Below, piece by piece: positions 46,271 to 55,986 of a stretch of DNA of 64,000 bases. The notes under the pieces were generated by a model. It had not been told where the DNA came from and made no database searches. It was given only the letters and a program-made list of their open reading frames with translations. The DNA lies in contig NC_019748.1 in the NCBI RefSeq assembly GCF_000317575.1, positions 3,244,501 through 3,308,500 of the forward strand. Reading direction: 5' to 3'. The translations under genes were made by a program, and so were the position numbers. Source of the stretch: Stanieria cyanosphaera PCC 7437 (lineage in GTDB: Bacteria > Cyanobacteriota > Cyanobacteriia > Cyanobacteriales > Xenococcaceae). Positions within the stretch are counted from its first letter, which is position 1. The number at the start of each line of letters is the position of its first letter.

Positions 46271-47278
46271 TTAGAATTGTTGCTCAATTGCCCGATTCAA
46301 CAAATCCAAACCTTCGGCTAAACTTTCAATTCTAGTTACACAGTCTCTTAACTCTGCTGCACCAGGAAAACCTTTACAGTACCAAGCTAAATGTTTACGA
46401 GATTGCCTAATCCCTCGTTCTCCTTTATATTCCCATAAACCCTGTAAATGTTCCTTAGCGCACTCTAATCTTTCTTTCACCGTCGGAGTAGGTAAACTTG
46501 TTCCTGTTTTAAAAAAGTAATCGATTTCTCCTACCAAAAAGGGATAACCCAAAGTACCTCGCGAACACATCACACCATCTGCATTGGTTTGTTCTAAACA
46601 AAGTATTGCTGCTTCAACAGAAAAAATATCTCCATTGGCAATAACGGGAATAGATAAGACTTGTTTAACCTTGCCTATCCATTCCCATTTCGCTGCACCA
46701 TTGTAACCTTGAGCGCGAGTCCGAGCGTGCAAAGTTAACATTTTTGCTCCTGCATCCTCCATTTGGCGAGCAAAATCTAAAATATTAATTTCATGTTCGT
46801 CCCACCCAATTCGAGTTTTGACAGTTACAGGTACATCTACTGCTGTGACTACTTCCCTAACAATTGCTTCAGCTACTGCTGGTTGACGCAATAAAGAAGA
46901 ACCACCCCCCTTTTTGGTGATTTTGTTAACAGGACAACCCATATTGATATCGATGGTGTTTGCACCTTCAGCTACTGCTTTTTGGGCTGCTTCTGCCATA
47001 AAATCAGGACGACAATCAAATAACTGAATACTAATAGGTTGTTCGTCTGGGTCAATTTCCATCAGTTTAGGCAATGACCGCAAGTGGTGTAATTCACTAG
47101 CACTAACCATTTCCGTATAAAGCATTGATTTGTTTGCGTATCGCCTTACCAATCGTCGAAAGACCAAATCTGTTACTCCTGATAAGGGAGACTGTAAAAC
47201 TCGGCTTTCTATGGTAAACGTACCAATTTTTAGGGGGGTAGATAATTTTGCTTGAAGTTGGGAAGATAAAGCAGTCAT
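46271..47278 (-). CDS. dusB: tRNA-dihydrouridine synthase, DusB-like
   Basis: This FMN-dependent enzyme reduces specific uridines in tRNA D loops. The 335-residue protein has the family's start (IESRVLQSPLSGVTDLVFRRLVRRY), SIQLFDCRPDFMAEAA, the catalytic Cys motif IDINMGCPVNKITKKGGGSSLL, and the FMN-phosphate region VPVIANGDIFSVEAA with DGVMCSRGTLGYPFL. It lies 6 bp downstream of lexA on the same strand and is therefore probably cotranscribed with it. Confidence 0.92.
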   Translation of the reverse strand: MTALSSQLQAKLSTPLKIGTFTIESRVLQSPLSGVTDLVFRRLVRRYANKSMLYTEMVSASELHHLRSLPKLMEIDPDEQPISIQLFDCRPDFMAEAAQKAVAEGANTIDINMGCPVNKITKKGGGSSLLRQPAVAEAIVREVVTAVDVPVTVKTRIGWDEHEINILDFARQMEDAGAKMLTLHARTRAQGYNGAAKWEWIGKVKQVLSIPVIANGDIFSVEAAILCLEQTNADGVMCSRGTLGYPFLVGEIDYFFKTGTSLPTPTVKERLECAKEHLQGLWEYKGERGIRQSRKHLAWYCKGFPGAAELRDCVTRIESLAEGLDLLNRAIEQQF

Positions 47279-47284
47279 TGAGAT

Positions 47285-47899
47285 TTAATTAGCAGTAGCA
47301 ACAGAACGCCAAACACCAACGAGAATACCTTGGACTTCTACTGTATTTGGTTCTACTTTGATTGGTTCGTATTTAACGTTAGATGGTTTGAGAGTAACTT
47401 GGTTTTTTTCTCGATAAAAACGTTTTAAGGTTGTACCATAACCTGCTACTCGGGCAGCAACAATCTCACCATTTTTAACTTCTTCATTAGCGGGAACTTC
47501 TCGCATAATCGCTAAATCACCTTCGGTAATCAAATCTTCGATCATGCTGTCTCCTGTTACTCGTAAAACATAGTAATCAGAACGCTCAAATAAATTAGAT
47601 AAATCTAACTTGGCTTGATCTTCAGTAAATGGTTCGACTAAACCTCCTGCTGCGATCGCACCTAAGATAGGTAAGCCTTTTTCAGGTGGATTTAAAATCC
47701 GAATTGTCCGCGCTTGACCATCAACCCAATCAATATAACCTTTGTTTCGTAGTCTTTCTAAACGACTTTGAATCGGAGCAGGCGATCGCAAATTCATGGC
47801 TTTCATCATCTGTCGGATCGAAGGCGCGTGTTGAGTTGTACGAATATAATCAACCAACCAATCATATAGTTCTTGTTGGGCTGGAGTTAAGTTTTCCAT
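47285..47899 (-). CDS. lexA: LexA repressor
   Basis: The 204-residue protein has an N-terminal winged helix (LYDWLVDYIRTTQHAPSIRQMMKAMNL) and a C-terminal S24 autoprotease domain. Residues for self-cleavage are intact: the Ala84-Gly85 scissile pair (AIAAGG), Ser118 (GDSMIED) and Lys159 (TTLKRF). This matters because some cyanobacterial LexA proteins, such as that of Synechocystis, lack these and do not run an SOS response. A consensus LexA box lies 29 bp upstream. The dus gene follows directly. Confidence 0.95.
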   Translation of the reverse strand: MENLTPAQQELYDWLVDYIRTTQHAPSIRQMMKAMNLRSPAPIQSRLERLRNKGYIDWVDGQARTIRILNPPEKGLPILGAIAAGGLVEPFTEDQAKLDLSNLFERSDYYVLRVTGDSMIEDLITEGDLAIMREVPANEEVKNGEIVAARVAGYGTTLKRFYREKNQVTLKPSNVKYEPIKVEPNTVEVQGILVGVWRSVATAN

Positions 47900-47927
47900 A
47901 GCCGTTTCTAGGGGTAATGTTGTACTC

Positions 47928-47941
47928 AGAACATAGGTACT
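47928..47941 (-). promoter_or_regulatory. LexA (SOS) box in the lexA promoter
   Basis: On the reverse strand AGTACCTATGTTCT matches the cyanobacterial LexA consensus RGTACNNNDGTWCB at every position. It lies 28 bases upstream of the lexA start, where it would autoregulate lexA and the downstream dus gene. Confidence 0.8.
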
Positions 47942-48191
47942 AACTATTAGATCCTATTTTGCACCCTAAAGTCAAGCAAATTTTTGCTTCTAATCGCAAA
48001 ATTAATTTTTAGTGTTAATGAATTAATCAGGCGATCGCTTTCTAAATAAGTTAAAGTCTGGATTGAAAACTACCTGTAAATTTTGAATCATTAAATAATC
48101 CTGGTTAGCTTTACGAAATTAAAAATTCTTTGGCAAAATCAGCGTTCAGAATAAAGAATTGTCGATGCGTTAATTTAGTATCACTTAAATT

Positions 48192-50162
48192 ATGTCAGAA
48201 ACAACCATAGAATCAATTCTCCAAGAAAAACGTTTATTTGCTCCCTGTTCAGAATTCTCCCAAAATGCTAATATTAAAAGTTTTGCAGAATATCAGCAAC
48301 TATATGAGCAATCAATTAGTGATCCTGAAGGTTTTTGGGCTAATTTAGCTGAAACAGAATTAGATTGGTTTCAAAAATGGGATCGAGTCTTAGATTGGCA
48401 ACCACCCTTTGCTAAGTGGTTTGTCAACGGCAAAATTAACATTTCTTATAACTGTCTAGACCGACATCTGACTACCTGGCGCAAAAACAAAGCAGCGATT
48501 ATCTGGGAAGGTGAACCAGGCGATTCCCGTACTTTAACTTATGCTCAATTGCATCGGGAAGTTTGTCAAATGGCAAATGTCTTCAAGCAACTGGGAGTCA
48601 AAAAAGGCGATCGCGTGGGGATTTATATGCCGATGATTCCTGAAGCTGCGATCGCAATGTTGGCTTGTGCCAGAATTGGCGCACCCCATAGTGTTGTGTT
48701 TGGGGGATTTAGTGCCGAAGCTTTAAAAGCGCGTTTACAAGATGCAGAGGCAAAATTAGTTGTCACCGCTGATGGTGGTTTTCGTAAGGATAAAGTTGTA
48801 CCTCTCAAAGATGCTCTAGATGAAGCTTTAAGTAATAACGGTGTTCCGAGTGTCGAGAATGTTTTGGTAGTTCAACGCACCAAACAAACCATTAATATGC
48901 AAGAAGGCAGAGATCATTGGTGGCACGAACTCCACGCCCAAGCGTCGATCAATTGTCCTCCCGAACCAATGGACAGCGAAGATCTGCTGTTTATTCTCTA
49001 CACTAGCGGTACAACTGGCAAACCTAAAGGAGTAGTGCATACAACTGGTGGTTATAACCTTTACACCCATATCACTACTAAATGGGCATTCGATCTTAAA
49101 GATACTGATGTTTATTGGTGTACGGCGGATGTTGGTTGGATCACAGGACATAGTTATATTGTCTATGGCCCTCTTTCCAATGGTGCAACCAGTTTAATGT
49201 ATGAGGGTGCGCCTCGTGCTTCTAACCCTGGTTGTTTTTGGGATGTGATCGAAAAATACGGCGTAACTATCTTCTATACTGCCCCGACTGCTATTCGTGC
49301 TTTTATTAAAATGGGAGACGAACATCCTAATGCCCGCGATCTATCCTCTCTGCGGATCTTAGGAACTGTAGGCGAACCAATTAACCCCGAAGCTTGGATG
49401 TGGTATCACAAAGTCATTGGTGGAGAACGTTGTCCTATCGTAGATACTTGGTGGCAGACAGAAACAGGGGGTTTTATGATCACTCCTCTACCTGGCGCAA
49501 CTTCTACCAAACCAGGTTCAGCAACTCGTCCTTTTCCTGGAATTATTGCAGATGTGGTTGATTTAGAAGGTAATTCTGTAGGTAATAATCAAGGAGGTTA
49601 TTTAGTGATTAAACATCCTTGGCCTAGTATGATGAGAACGGTATATAAAGATGATGACCGTTTCCGTCGTACCTATTGGGAGCATATCTTACCAAAGAAT
49701 GGTAAATATCTTTATTTTGCAGGAGATGGAGCAAGAAAAGACGAAGACGGCTATTTCTGGATTATGGGTAGGGTCGATGACGTGATGAATATTTCAGGAC
49801 ACCGCATCGGTACAATGGAAGTAGAATCAGCCCTCGTTTCTCATCCTGCGGTAGCAGAAGCTGCGGTGGTAGGTAGACCAGATGAACTTAAAGGAGAAGA
49901 TGTCTATGCTTTCGTTACCCTCGAAGGCAGCTATCAACCCAGTGAAGCACTAAAAGAAGAACTGAAAAAACACGTAGTCAAAGAAATAGGCGCGATCGCT
50001 CGTCCAGGAGAAATTCGTTTTGCTGATGCCTTGCCTAAGACCCGTTCTGGTAAGATTATCCGTCGTTTCTTACGGAATTTGGCCGCAGGGCAAGAATTAG
50101 TTGGCGATATCTCAACGATGGAAGACTTGAGTGTCTTGGATAAGTTGCGTGAAGGTGCTTAA
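48192..50162 (+). CDS. acs: Acetyl-coenzyme A synthetase
   Basis: The enzyme converts acetate, ATP and CoA to acetyl-CoA via acetyl-AMP. Length 656 is typical. Key motifs are the P-loop-like [41 protein letters not shown], the [16 protein letters not shown] acyl pocket, and the C-terminal [14 protein letters not shown] with the acetylation-regulated Lys621. No frame defects. It is monocistronic; the upstream 292 bp also contains the lexA promoter in the opposite direction. Confidence 0.97.
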   Translation: MSETTIESILQEKRLFAPCSEFSQNANIKSFAEYQQLYEQSISDPEGFWANLAETELDWFQKWDRVLDWQPPFAKWFVNGKINISYNCLDRHLTTWRKNKAAIIWEGEPGDSRTLTYAQLHREVCQMANVFKQLGVKKGDRVGIYMPMIPEAAIAMLACARIGAPHSVVFGGFSAEALKARLQDAEAKLVVTADGGFRKDKVVPLKDALDEALSNNGVPSVENVLVVQRTKQTINMQEGRDHWWHELHAQASINCPPEPMDSEDLLFILYTSGTTGKPKGVVHTTGGYNLYTHITTKWAFDLKDTDVYWCTADVGWITGHSYIVYGPLSNGATSLMYEGAPRASNPGCFWDVIEKYGVTIFYTAPTAIRAFIKMGDEHPNARDLSSLRILGTVGEPINPEAWMWYHKVIGGERCPIVDTWWQTETGGFMITPLPGATSTKPGSATRPFPGIIADVVDLEGNSVGNNQGGYLVIKHPWPSMMRTVYKDDDRFRRTYWEHILPKNGKYLYFAGDGARKDEDGYFWIMGRVDDVMNISGHRIGTMEVESALVSHPAVAEAAVVGRPDELKGEDVYAFVTLEGSYQPSEALKEELKKHVVKEIGAIARPGEIRFADALPKTRSGKIIRRFLRNLAAGQELVGDISTMEDLSVLDKLREGA

Positions 50163-50214
50163 TTAGTTAATCGGGGTGGGCTTTTGCTCATCCTAAAACT
50201 TAAATTTTAGTTAG

Positions 50215-50484
50215 CTAATATACTTGATCGTGACTGCCAATATCTACAAATACAGCATTCCCTTCTTCTGTGAAGTAAAACAAAACTCTTGCATCATAGT
50301 CAATAGTAAAACTCCATAATTCTTGAAGTTTTCCCGATAATTTATGAGTTTTTAAGCTTTGGTCAAAGGGGTTAACGGTAAATCGTGCTAATTTTTGCCA
50401 AAATCTTGCTTCTAGCTCGGAATTACTCTTGATTCTTTTTTTAAACGATCTTTTAAATGAAGAACTAAAACTAACTTTGATCAT
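50215..50484 (-). CDS. RelE/YafQ-type mRNA interferase toxin
   Basis: The 89-residue basic protein (MIKVSFSSSFKRSFKKRIKS) shows the RelE/ParE superfamily pattern: an N-terminal helical hairpin, then PFDQSLKTHKLSGKLQELWSFTIDYDARVLFYF and a final VFVDIGSHDQVY, where the C-terminal His of the IGSHDxVY motif is typical of YafQ/RelE-like ribosome-dependent RNases. Its start overlaps the stop of the preceding antitoxin gene by four bases. Confidence 0.85.
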   Translation of the reverse strand: MIKVSFSSSFKRSFKKRIKSNSELEARFWQKLARFTVNPFDQSLKTHKLSGKLQELWSFTIDYDARVLFYFTEEGNAVFVDIGSHDQVY

Positions 50485-50690
50485 TCCTCTTCAAGCAGTT
50501 GTTTCAGTTCGTCAATATTAGATGAAAATTGTAGCTGATCATTTTGCTGTTCTTTTTTTGCCGATTGGAAATTTTGATATATTTCTTCACGACGTTCTTC
50601 ACGAAGATATTGATTTAATAACAGTTGAATCTCTTGTTTTTCTTCTAACGATAGTTCTTTGAGAGCTTCGACTACATCACTAAAACTCAT
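50481..50690 (-). CDS. Antitoxin of the RelE-type pair
   Basis: A 69-residue acidic protein, MSFSDVVEALKELSLEEKQE, with a helical IQLLLNQYLREERREEIYQNF segment and an acidic C-terminus (NIDELKQLLEEE). It precedes and overlaps the toxin gene. This helix-rich form, often called an addiction-module antitoxin in cyanobacteria, lacks a clear DNA-binding motif. Confidence 0.75.
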   Translation of the reverse strand: MSFSDVVEALKELSLEEKQEIQLLLNQYLREERREEIYQNFQSAKKEQQNDQLQFSSNIDELKQLLEEE

Positions 50691-50832
50691 ATTGTAAAAT
50701 CAATTTTTGTTTTGATTATTTACTTACATTTTATAATAGCTGAACGCTATAGGTTTTAGGGCGATCGCGCACATAATGTAGTTTTTTATTAACTGATATA
50801 TAATTTTCAGGTTGTCATAGGAAAATCAAATT

Positions 50833-53487
50833 GTGCAAAGTGTTTCTACGTTAAGTAGTTCAATTAAAATCAGCTGTAACCCCTACTATACAACTAAGCT
50901 GGGGTCAGCTTATTTAGGAGATAGTTTAAAATTTATGGCAGAATTGCCAGATGAAAGCGTCGATCTAATTTGCACTTCTCCACCTTTCGCATTGGTAAGA
51001 AAGAAAGAATATGGCAACGTAGATGCTCGTAAATACCTAGAATGGTTCAAAGAATTTGCTTGTGAATTTTATCGTATTCTCAAACCACAAGGATCTTTAG
51101 CGATAGATATTGGAGGAACTTGGATTAAAGGTTTTCCCGTGCGATCGCTTTATCATTTTGAGTTAGTAATAGAGCTTTGTAAACCAAAATCAGAAGGCGG
51201 TTTAGGTTTTTTCCTAGCACAAGAAATTTTTTGGTACAATCCAGCTAAACTGCCAACACCTGCTGAATGGGTGACAGTGCGAAGAGAGAGGGTAAAAGAT
51301 GCTGTAAATACAGTTTGGTGGTTATCAAAAGATCCCCACCCCAAAGCAAATAATAAAAGAGTTTTACGCCCCTATAGTGAGGCAATGAAAAACCTATTGA
51401 AAAATGGGTATGATGCAAAACTACGCCCATCTGGACATGATATTTCCACTAAATTCCAGAATGATCGCGGTGGTGCTATTCCTCCAAATATTATTGCCGA
51501 TCTTGCTTTGGGAAAGCAGAAATCTATTGGCAAAGCAGTATTAGGCGAATTTAATTGGATTTTAGAGAATGATTTAGCACTGCCTGTAAATGTTATATCA
51601 GCTTCTAATACTGCATCTAATGATTACTATCAGCGACGGTGTAAAGAAGAAGGAATTAAAGCTCATCCCGCTCGATTTCCGCAAGCATTACCTGAATTTG
51701 TCATTGGACTTTGTACTGAACCAGGTGATTTAGTTCTCGATCCGTTTGCTGGTTCAAATATGACAGGAAGAGTAGCTGAAACGCTTGATCGCCGTTGGTT
51801 AGCTTTTGAATTAAATGAAAATTATATTAAAGCATCACAATTTCGATTTGAAGAAAATGCTTCTTTAGTTGTTACTCCATTAAAGGATAGGAAAGCTCTA
51901 AAAGAAAAAGCATTAGAATTAGCACCTGATTATATTAAAATTCCATCCGAACCAAAAGATCAGGCAATGTTAAAACAATTAGAGTTATTTTCAATTACGA
52001 GCAATAATATGCCAGAGCAAAAACTTAAATTTACCTATGGTCATCAGTTTGAACCCAAAACGATGAATTTATCTGAACTGGTGCAATTATGTATACAACA
52101 TCAACCTGATCGCCGTATCCTACAGGAGGAAATTGCCAAGCGTTATTATTCAACCCATTCAACCCAAAATAATTTACAGAAAGGGGAAAATCGTAGCAAA
52201 CTTGCTATGAATACATTTCTTTCCCTTCGTGCTTACAAATTGGTTGAGTCGATTAATGATGATGATTGGCAGTACAAAGTAACAGATATTGCTAATGAAA
52301 TTTTAGAAAATCAAAGCGATACTGATGAAGATGAAGTAGCTAAAATTTTTGCCCGCCACATTCTGACTAACTTAACTGGAATGTCTTTACTGAAAGCAGT
52401 CGACGCAATCAACAGTAGAGGTGATAAACCTAAATTGGAGTTAATTGGTTACGAACTTCAAGAAATGGGGTATTCTCTCTCTCCGAACGCTATTTATGTT
52501 AGCACTATGCGACAATGGCTAGAAAAGGCAGGGATATTTGAGAAAGCTTACGAGATTAACTGGGATCAAGTCTATGACATCCTAGAACTTGATAAAGACT
52601 ATATTGATGAGATTTATACTCTTACCTCCGAGCAAAAGTATTTTCTATTAGCAATGCTCCAGATGAGCATTATAGAATTAACAAAATGGAATAACATTGC
52701 TAACTATACGGTAAGTGTTTATAAAGTAAGATTTCCCTCAAAATCATTTGTTAAAGATATTATTCAACCTTTAGTTGAAGCAGGCTTAATTGAAACTGAG
52801 AAAACTACAGCCGGAAGGGGTGCTAAACCCAACCTTGTTAAACTAACTGAGAAAGCGCAACGAGAATTGCTATCTAAGCTGTTAGAATCTATCGCAGATA
52901 TGACAGAAATTTCCCAAACTGAGTTAAATCGAAGTTTTGAAGATGTTGTTAACGACCTAGATAATCCAGATAAGCATATTAAAGGTAAAGCCTTAGAATT
53001 GTTAGCAATTTGGATGATTCGTTTGACAAGTCTTCGATTTACAAAATGGCGGAAACGGGACTATGAAACTGGACAAGGGGAAGTAGATGTTTTAGCTGCA
53101 TCGGATCGGTTTGTCTATCACCGTTGGCAAATTCAGTGCAAAAACACTAAAAGAGTGGATGTTGAGGTATTAGCTAAAGAAGTAGGCATGACTTTTGTAA
53201 CTGGTGCTGATGTGGTAATGGTTGTAACTACTGGTGAGTTTACTAGAGATGCTTTCCAGTATGCTTATCGAATGATGGAAGTATCTCGTTATTATATGGT
53301 TCTGATTCAAAAAGAGGATATTGAAGCTATTAAAGAGGATCGAACTAATATTATTAGAATTCTTGATCGCCGTGCAAGACGTGTCTTTGCCAAGAAGGAA
53401 TTAGGATTAACCGATCCTGCAGTTGATGAGATCGAAATTGAAGAGGATTCACTTACAGAGTTTGATGGAGCATTTGAAAATGAATAA
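50833..53487 (+). CDS. DNA methyltransferase fused to a PD-(D/E)xK endonuclease domain
   Basis: The 884-residue protein starts at GTG 50833, preceded by AGGAAAA. Residues about 20-345 are a beta-class amino-methyltransferase with motif IV TSPPF (48-52), typical of N4-cytosine or N6-adenine enzymes, and motif I DPFAGSNMTG (303-312) placed after it. Residues about 400-690 are helical with winged-helix-like segments (probable target recognition). Residues about 695-850 form an Mrr-like nuclease: KGKALELLAIWMI, E750-V-D752, and QIQC-K770. All key residues are present, so this is a one-gene restriction-modification candidate. It adjoins a toxin-antitoxin pair. Confidence 0.85.
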   Translation: MQSVSTLSSSIKISCNPYYTTKLGSAYLGDSLKFMAELPDESVDLICTSPPFALVRKKEYGNVDARKYLEWFKEFACEFYRILKPQGSLAIDIGGTWIKGFPVRSLYHFELVIELCKPKSEGGLGFFLAQEIFWYNPAKLPTPAEWVTVRRERVKDAVNTVWWLSKDPHPKANNKRVLRPYSEAMKNLLKNGYDAKLRPSGHDISTKFQNDRGGAIPPNIIADLALGKQKSIGKAVLGEFNWILENDLALPVNVISASNTASNDYYQRRCKEEGIKAHPARFPQALPEFVIGLCTEPGDLVLDPFAGSNMTGRVAETLDRRWLAFELNENYIKASQFRFEENASLVVTPLKDRKALKEKALELAPDYIKIPSEPKDQAMLKQLELFSITSNNMPEQKLKFTYGHQFEPKTMNLSELVQLCIQHQPDRRILQEEIAKRYYSTHSTQNNLQKGENRSKLAMNTFLSLRAYKLVESINDDDWQYKVTDIANEILENQSDTDEDEVAKIFARHILTNLTGMSLLKAVDAINSRGDKPKLELIGYELQEMGYSLSPNAIYVSTMRQWLEKAGIFEKAYEINWDQVYDILELDKDYIDEIYTLTSEQKYFLLAMLQMSIIELTKWNNIANYTVSVYKVRFPSKSFVKDIIQPLVEAGLIETEKTTAGRGAKPNLVKLTEKAQRELLSKLLESIADMTEISQTELNRSFEDVVNDLDNPDKHIKGKALELLAIWMIRLTSLRFTKWRKRDYETGQGEVDVLAASDRFVYHRWQIQCKNTKRVDVEVLAKEVGMTFVTGADVVMVVTTGEFTRDAFQYAYRMMEVSRYYMVLIQKEDIEAIKEDRTNIIRILDRRARRVFAKKELGLTDPAVDEIEIEEDSLTEFDGAFENE

Positions 53488-53689
53488 AGTTTTTATGCCT
53501 AGTGCTAAAATAGCCTAACAATTAGGACTAGAAGATAGAAGTTTGTTGATAATGTTAAGGTTTGCAACGGCTCAGTTAAGTTTTCACAAAATTTAAAATT
53601 TCGGTTATCCCAACATCGCCTTTACTGTCCTATCCTCCCAGAAAGCGTTACGGTAAAAAGATATACGATTTATCTGCAATATCTCATTT

Positions 53690-55774
53690 ATGACTAACGC
53701 AACCATTACAAATAATCCCTTATTAATTGGTAAAGGTTTACCTCCCTTCGATAAAATTGAACCATCCCATGTAGTTCCTGCGATGACTGAACTACTAAAT
53801 GAATTGGATGCAGACTTAGCACACTTGGAAGCGAATGTAACTCCTACTTGGGAAGGTTTGGTTGAACCCCTGACAGCAATGGAAGAGAAGTTAGGCTGGA
53901 GTTGGGGTATTGTGGGACATTTGATGGGTGTGAAAAATAGTCCCGAATTTAGGGAAGCTTATGAAAAAATGCAACCCGAAGTTATAAAATTCTACAATCA
54001 ACTTTCTCAAAGTAAACCTCTTTACGAAGCTTTTAAGGAATTACGTCATAGTGCAGACTGGGATAAGTTTGAACCAGCACAACAGCGTATTATTGAATCT
54101 TCTCTCAGAGATTTTGAACTGTCTGGGGTTGGTTTGGAAGGAGAAACCAAAGAGAGATTTAACCAAATTCAGTTAGAATTAGCGGAATTATCAACTAAGT
54201 TTTCTAATAACGTTCTCGATGCGACAAAAGCTTTTAAACTAAAACTCACTGATAAACAAGATGTAGAGGGTTTACCCGAAAGTGCTTTAAGTTTAATGGC
54301 ACAAACTGCTAAAGCGGAAGGGGAAGAAAACGCTACCGCAGAAAATGACCCTTGGGTAGTCACTTTGGATTATCCTAGCTATATTCCTTTTATGAAGTAT
54401 GCAACTAATCGGGAATTGCGAGAAAAACTTTACAAGGCTTTTATCTCTCGTGCATCGAGTGGAGAATTTGATAATAAAGCCAACATTGATCGCATTTTAG
54501 AATTGAGAAAGGAAAAGGCGAATATTCTTGGTTTTGATACTTTTGCTGAACTTAGTTTAGCTCGTAAAATGGCTCCTAGTGTAGAAGCAGTAGAGAAGTT
54601 ACAGGAAGAGTTAAGGGTTGCTTCTTACGATGCAGCAGTTAAAGAGTTTGAAGAATTGAAAGCTTTTGCAGGTACGGATGATTTAAAACATTGGGATACT
54701 ACCTATTGGGCAGAGAAGCAAAAAGAAGCCAAATTTGAATTTAACGAAGAGGAATTACGCCCTTATTTTCCTCTTACTCAAGTTTTAGATGGTTTGTTTG
54801 GTTTAGCTAAACGTATCTTTGGTGTAACTGTTACTGCTGCCGATGGAGAAGCACCAGTTTGGCATGAAGATGTTCGATATTTCCAAGTAGCAGATGATAA
54901 GGGTGAAGTGATTGCCCATTTTTACCTCGATCCCTATTCTCGCCCTGCGGAAAAACGTGGTGGTGCGTGGATGGATGATTGTATCGGTAGGGCAAAAATG
55001 ACAGTGGAAGGAAAAACTTCTACTCGCCTACCTGTCGCTTATCTAGTTTGCAACCAAACTCCACCTGTAAACGGTAAACCTAGTTTAATGACTTTTATGG
55101 AAGTAACTACTCTCTTCCATGAATTCGGACACGGTTTACACCATATGTTGACAAAAGTAGATTACCCAGGGGCAGCAGGTATAAATAACGTCGAATGGGA
55201 TGCGGTTGAATTACCCAGTCAGTTTATGGAAAACTGGTGTTACGATCGCCCTACTTTGTTTGGGATGGCAAAACACTATGAAACTGGTGAAACTTTACCC
55301 GAAGAGTACTATCAAAAACTTGTAGCTGCTAAAAATTACATGAGTGGTTCGGCAATGCTACGTCAATTAAGCCTCGGTTTAGTAGATCTGGAATTGCATC
55401 ATCGTTATCAACCAGGAGGAAATGAAACTCCCAATGATGTACGCGATCGCATTGCTCAAACTACTAGCGTACTACAACCTCTACCAGAAGATAATTTCCT
55501 TTGTTCCTTCGGGCATATCTTTGCAGGTGGATATTCAGCCGGTTATTACAGTTATAAATGGGCAGAAGTTTTAAGTGCTGATGCTTTTGCAGCCTTTGAA
55601 GAAGCCGGTTTAGATAACGAAGAAGCGGTTTTTCAAGTTGGTAAACGTTATCGAGAGACAATCTTAGCTTTAGGTGGTAGTTTGCATCCAATGGAAGTAT
55701 TTAAACAATTCCGAGGCAGAGAACCCCAAACCGAACCATTATTAAGACATAGTGGTTTACTGGCTACTGTTTAA
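53690..55774 (+). CDS. prlC: M3-family oligopeptidase A (PrlC-like)
   Basis: A cytosolic zinc metallopeptidase that degrades oligopeptides, including cleaved signal peptides. The 694-residue length and domain order fit the thimet-oligopeptidase family. The zinc motif is H477-E478-F-G-H481 (LFHEFGHGLHHML) with downstream WDAVELPSQFMENW carrying the third ligand Glu. A large helical N-terminal part surrounds the active site. No defects. It is followed by a convergent, decayed hemocyanin-like gene. Confidence 0.93.
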   Translation: MTNATITNNPLLIGKGLPPFDKIEPSHVVPAMTELLNELDADLAHLEANVTPTWEGLVEPLTAMEEKLGWSWGIVGHLMGVKNSPEFREAYEKMQPEVIKFYNQLSQSKPLYEAFKELRHSADWDKFEPAQQRIIESSLRDFELSGVGLEGETKERFNQIQLELAELSTKFSNNVLDATKAFKLKLTDKQDVEGLPESALSLMAQTAKAEGEENATAENDPWVVTLDYPSYIPFMKYATNRELREKLYKAFISRASSGEFDNKANIDRILELRKEKANILGFDTFAELSLARKMAPSVEAVEKLQEELRVASYDAAVKEFEELKAFAGTDDLKHWDTTYWAEKQKEAKFEFNEEELRPYFPLTQVLDGLFGLAKRIFGVTVTAADGEAPVWHEDVRYFQVADDKGEVIAHFYLDPYSRPAEKRGGAWMDDCIGRAKMTVEGKTSTRLPVAYLVCNQTPPVNGKPSLMTFMEVTTLFHEFGHGLHHMLTKVDYPGAAGINNVEWDAVELPSQFMENWCYDRPTLFGMAKHYETGETLPEEYYQKLVAAKNYMSGSAMLRQLSLGLVDLELHHRYQPGGNETPNDVRDRIAQTTSVLQPLPEDNFLCSFGHIFAGGYSAGYYSYKWAEVLSADAFAAFEEAGLDNEEAVFQVGKRYRETILALGGSLHPMEVFKQFRGREPQTEPLLRHSGLLATV

Positions 55775-55986
55775 ATCTTAGCGCAGCCCAACCCAATTGA
55801 ATTGCAGCACCGATGCTGGTTGGGTTGACGCTTCTGTTGGCTAACTCTGTGTAACAATCCTAGAAAAAAGATTGTAAAAACTGATATCAACTAGAGCGTT
55901 CGTCGATAATGGCTATGCATTCAGAGAGTTTCTGGAGTTTTGAAGAAAACGCGATCACTCTTGTTGTTAACTCATTCACACATTCA

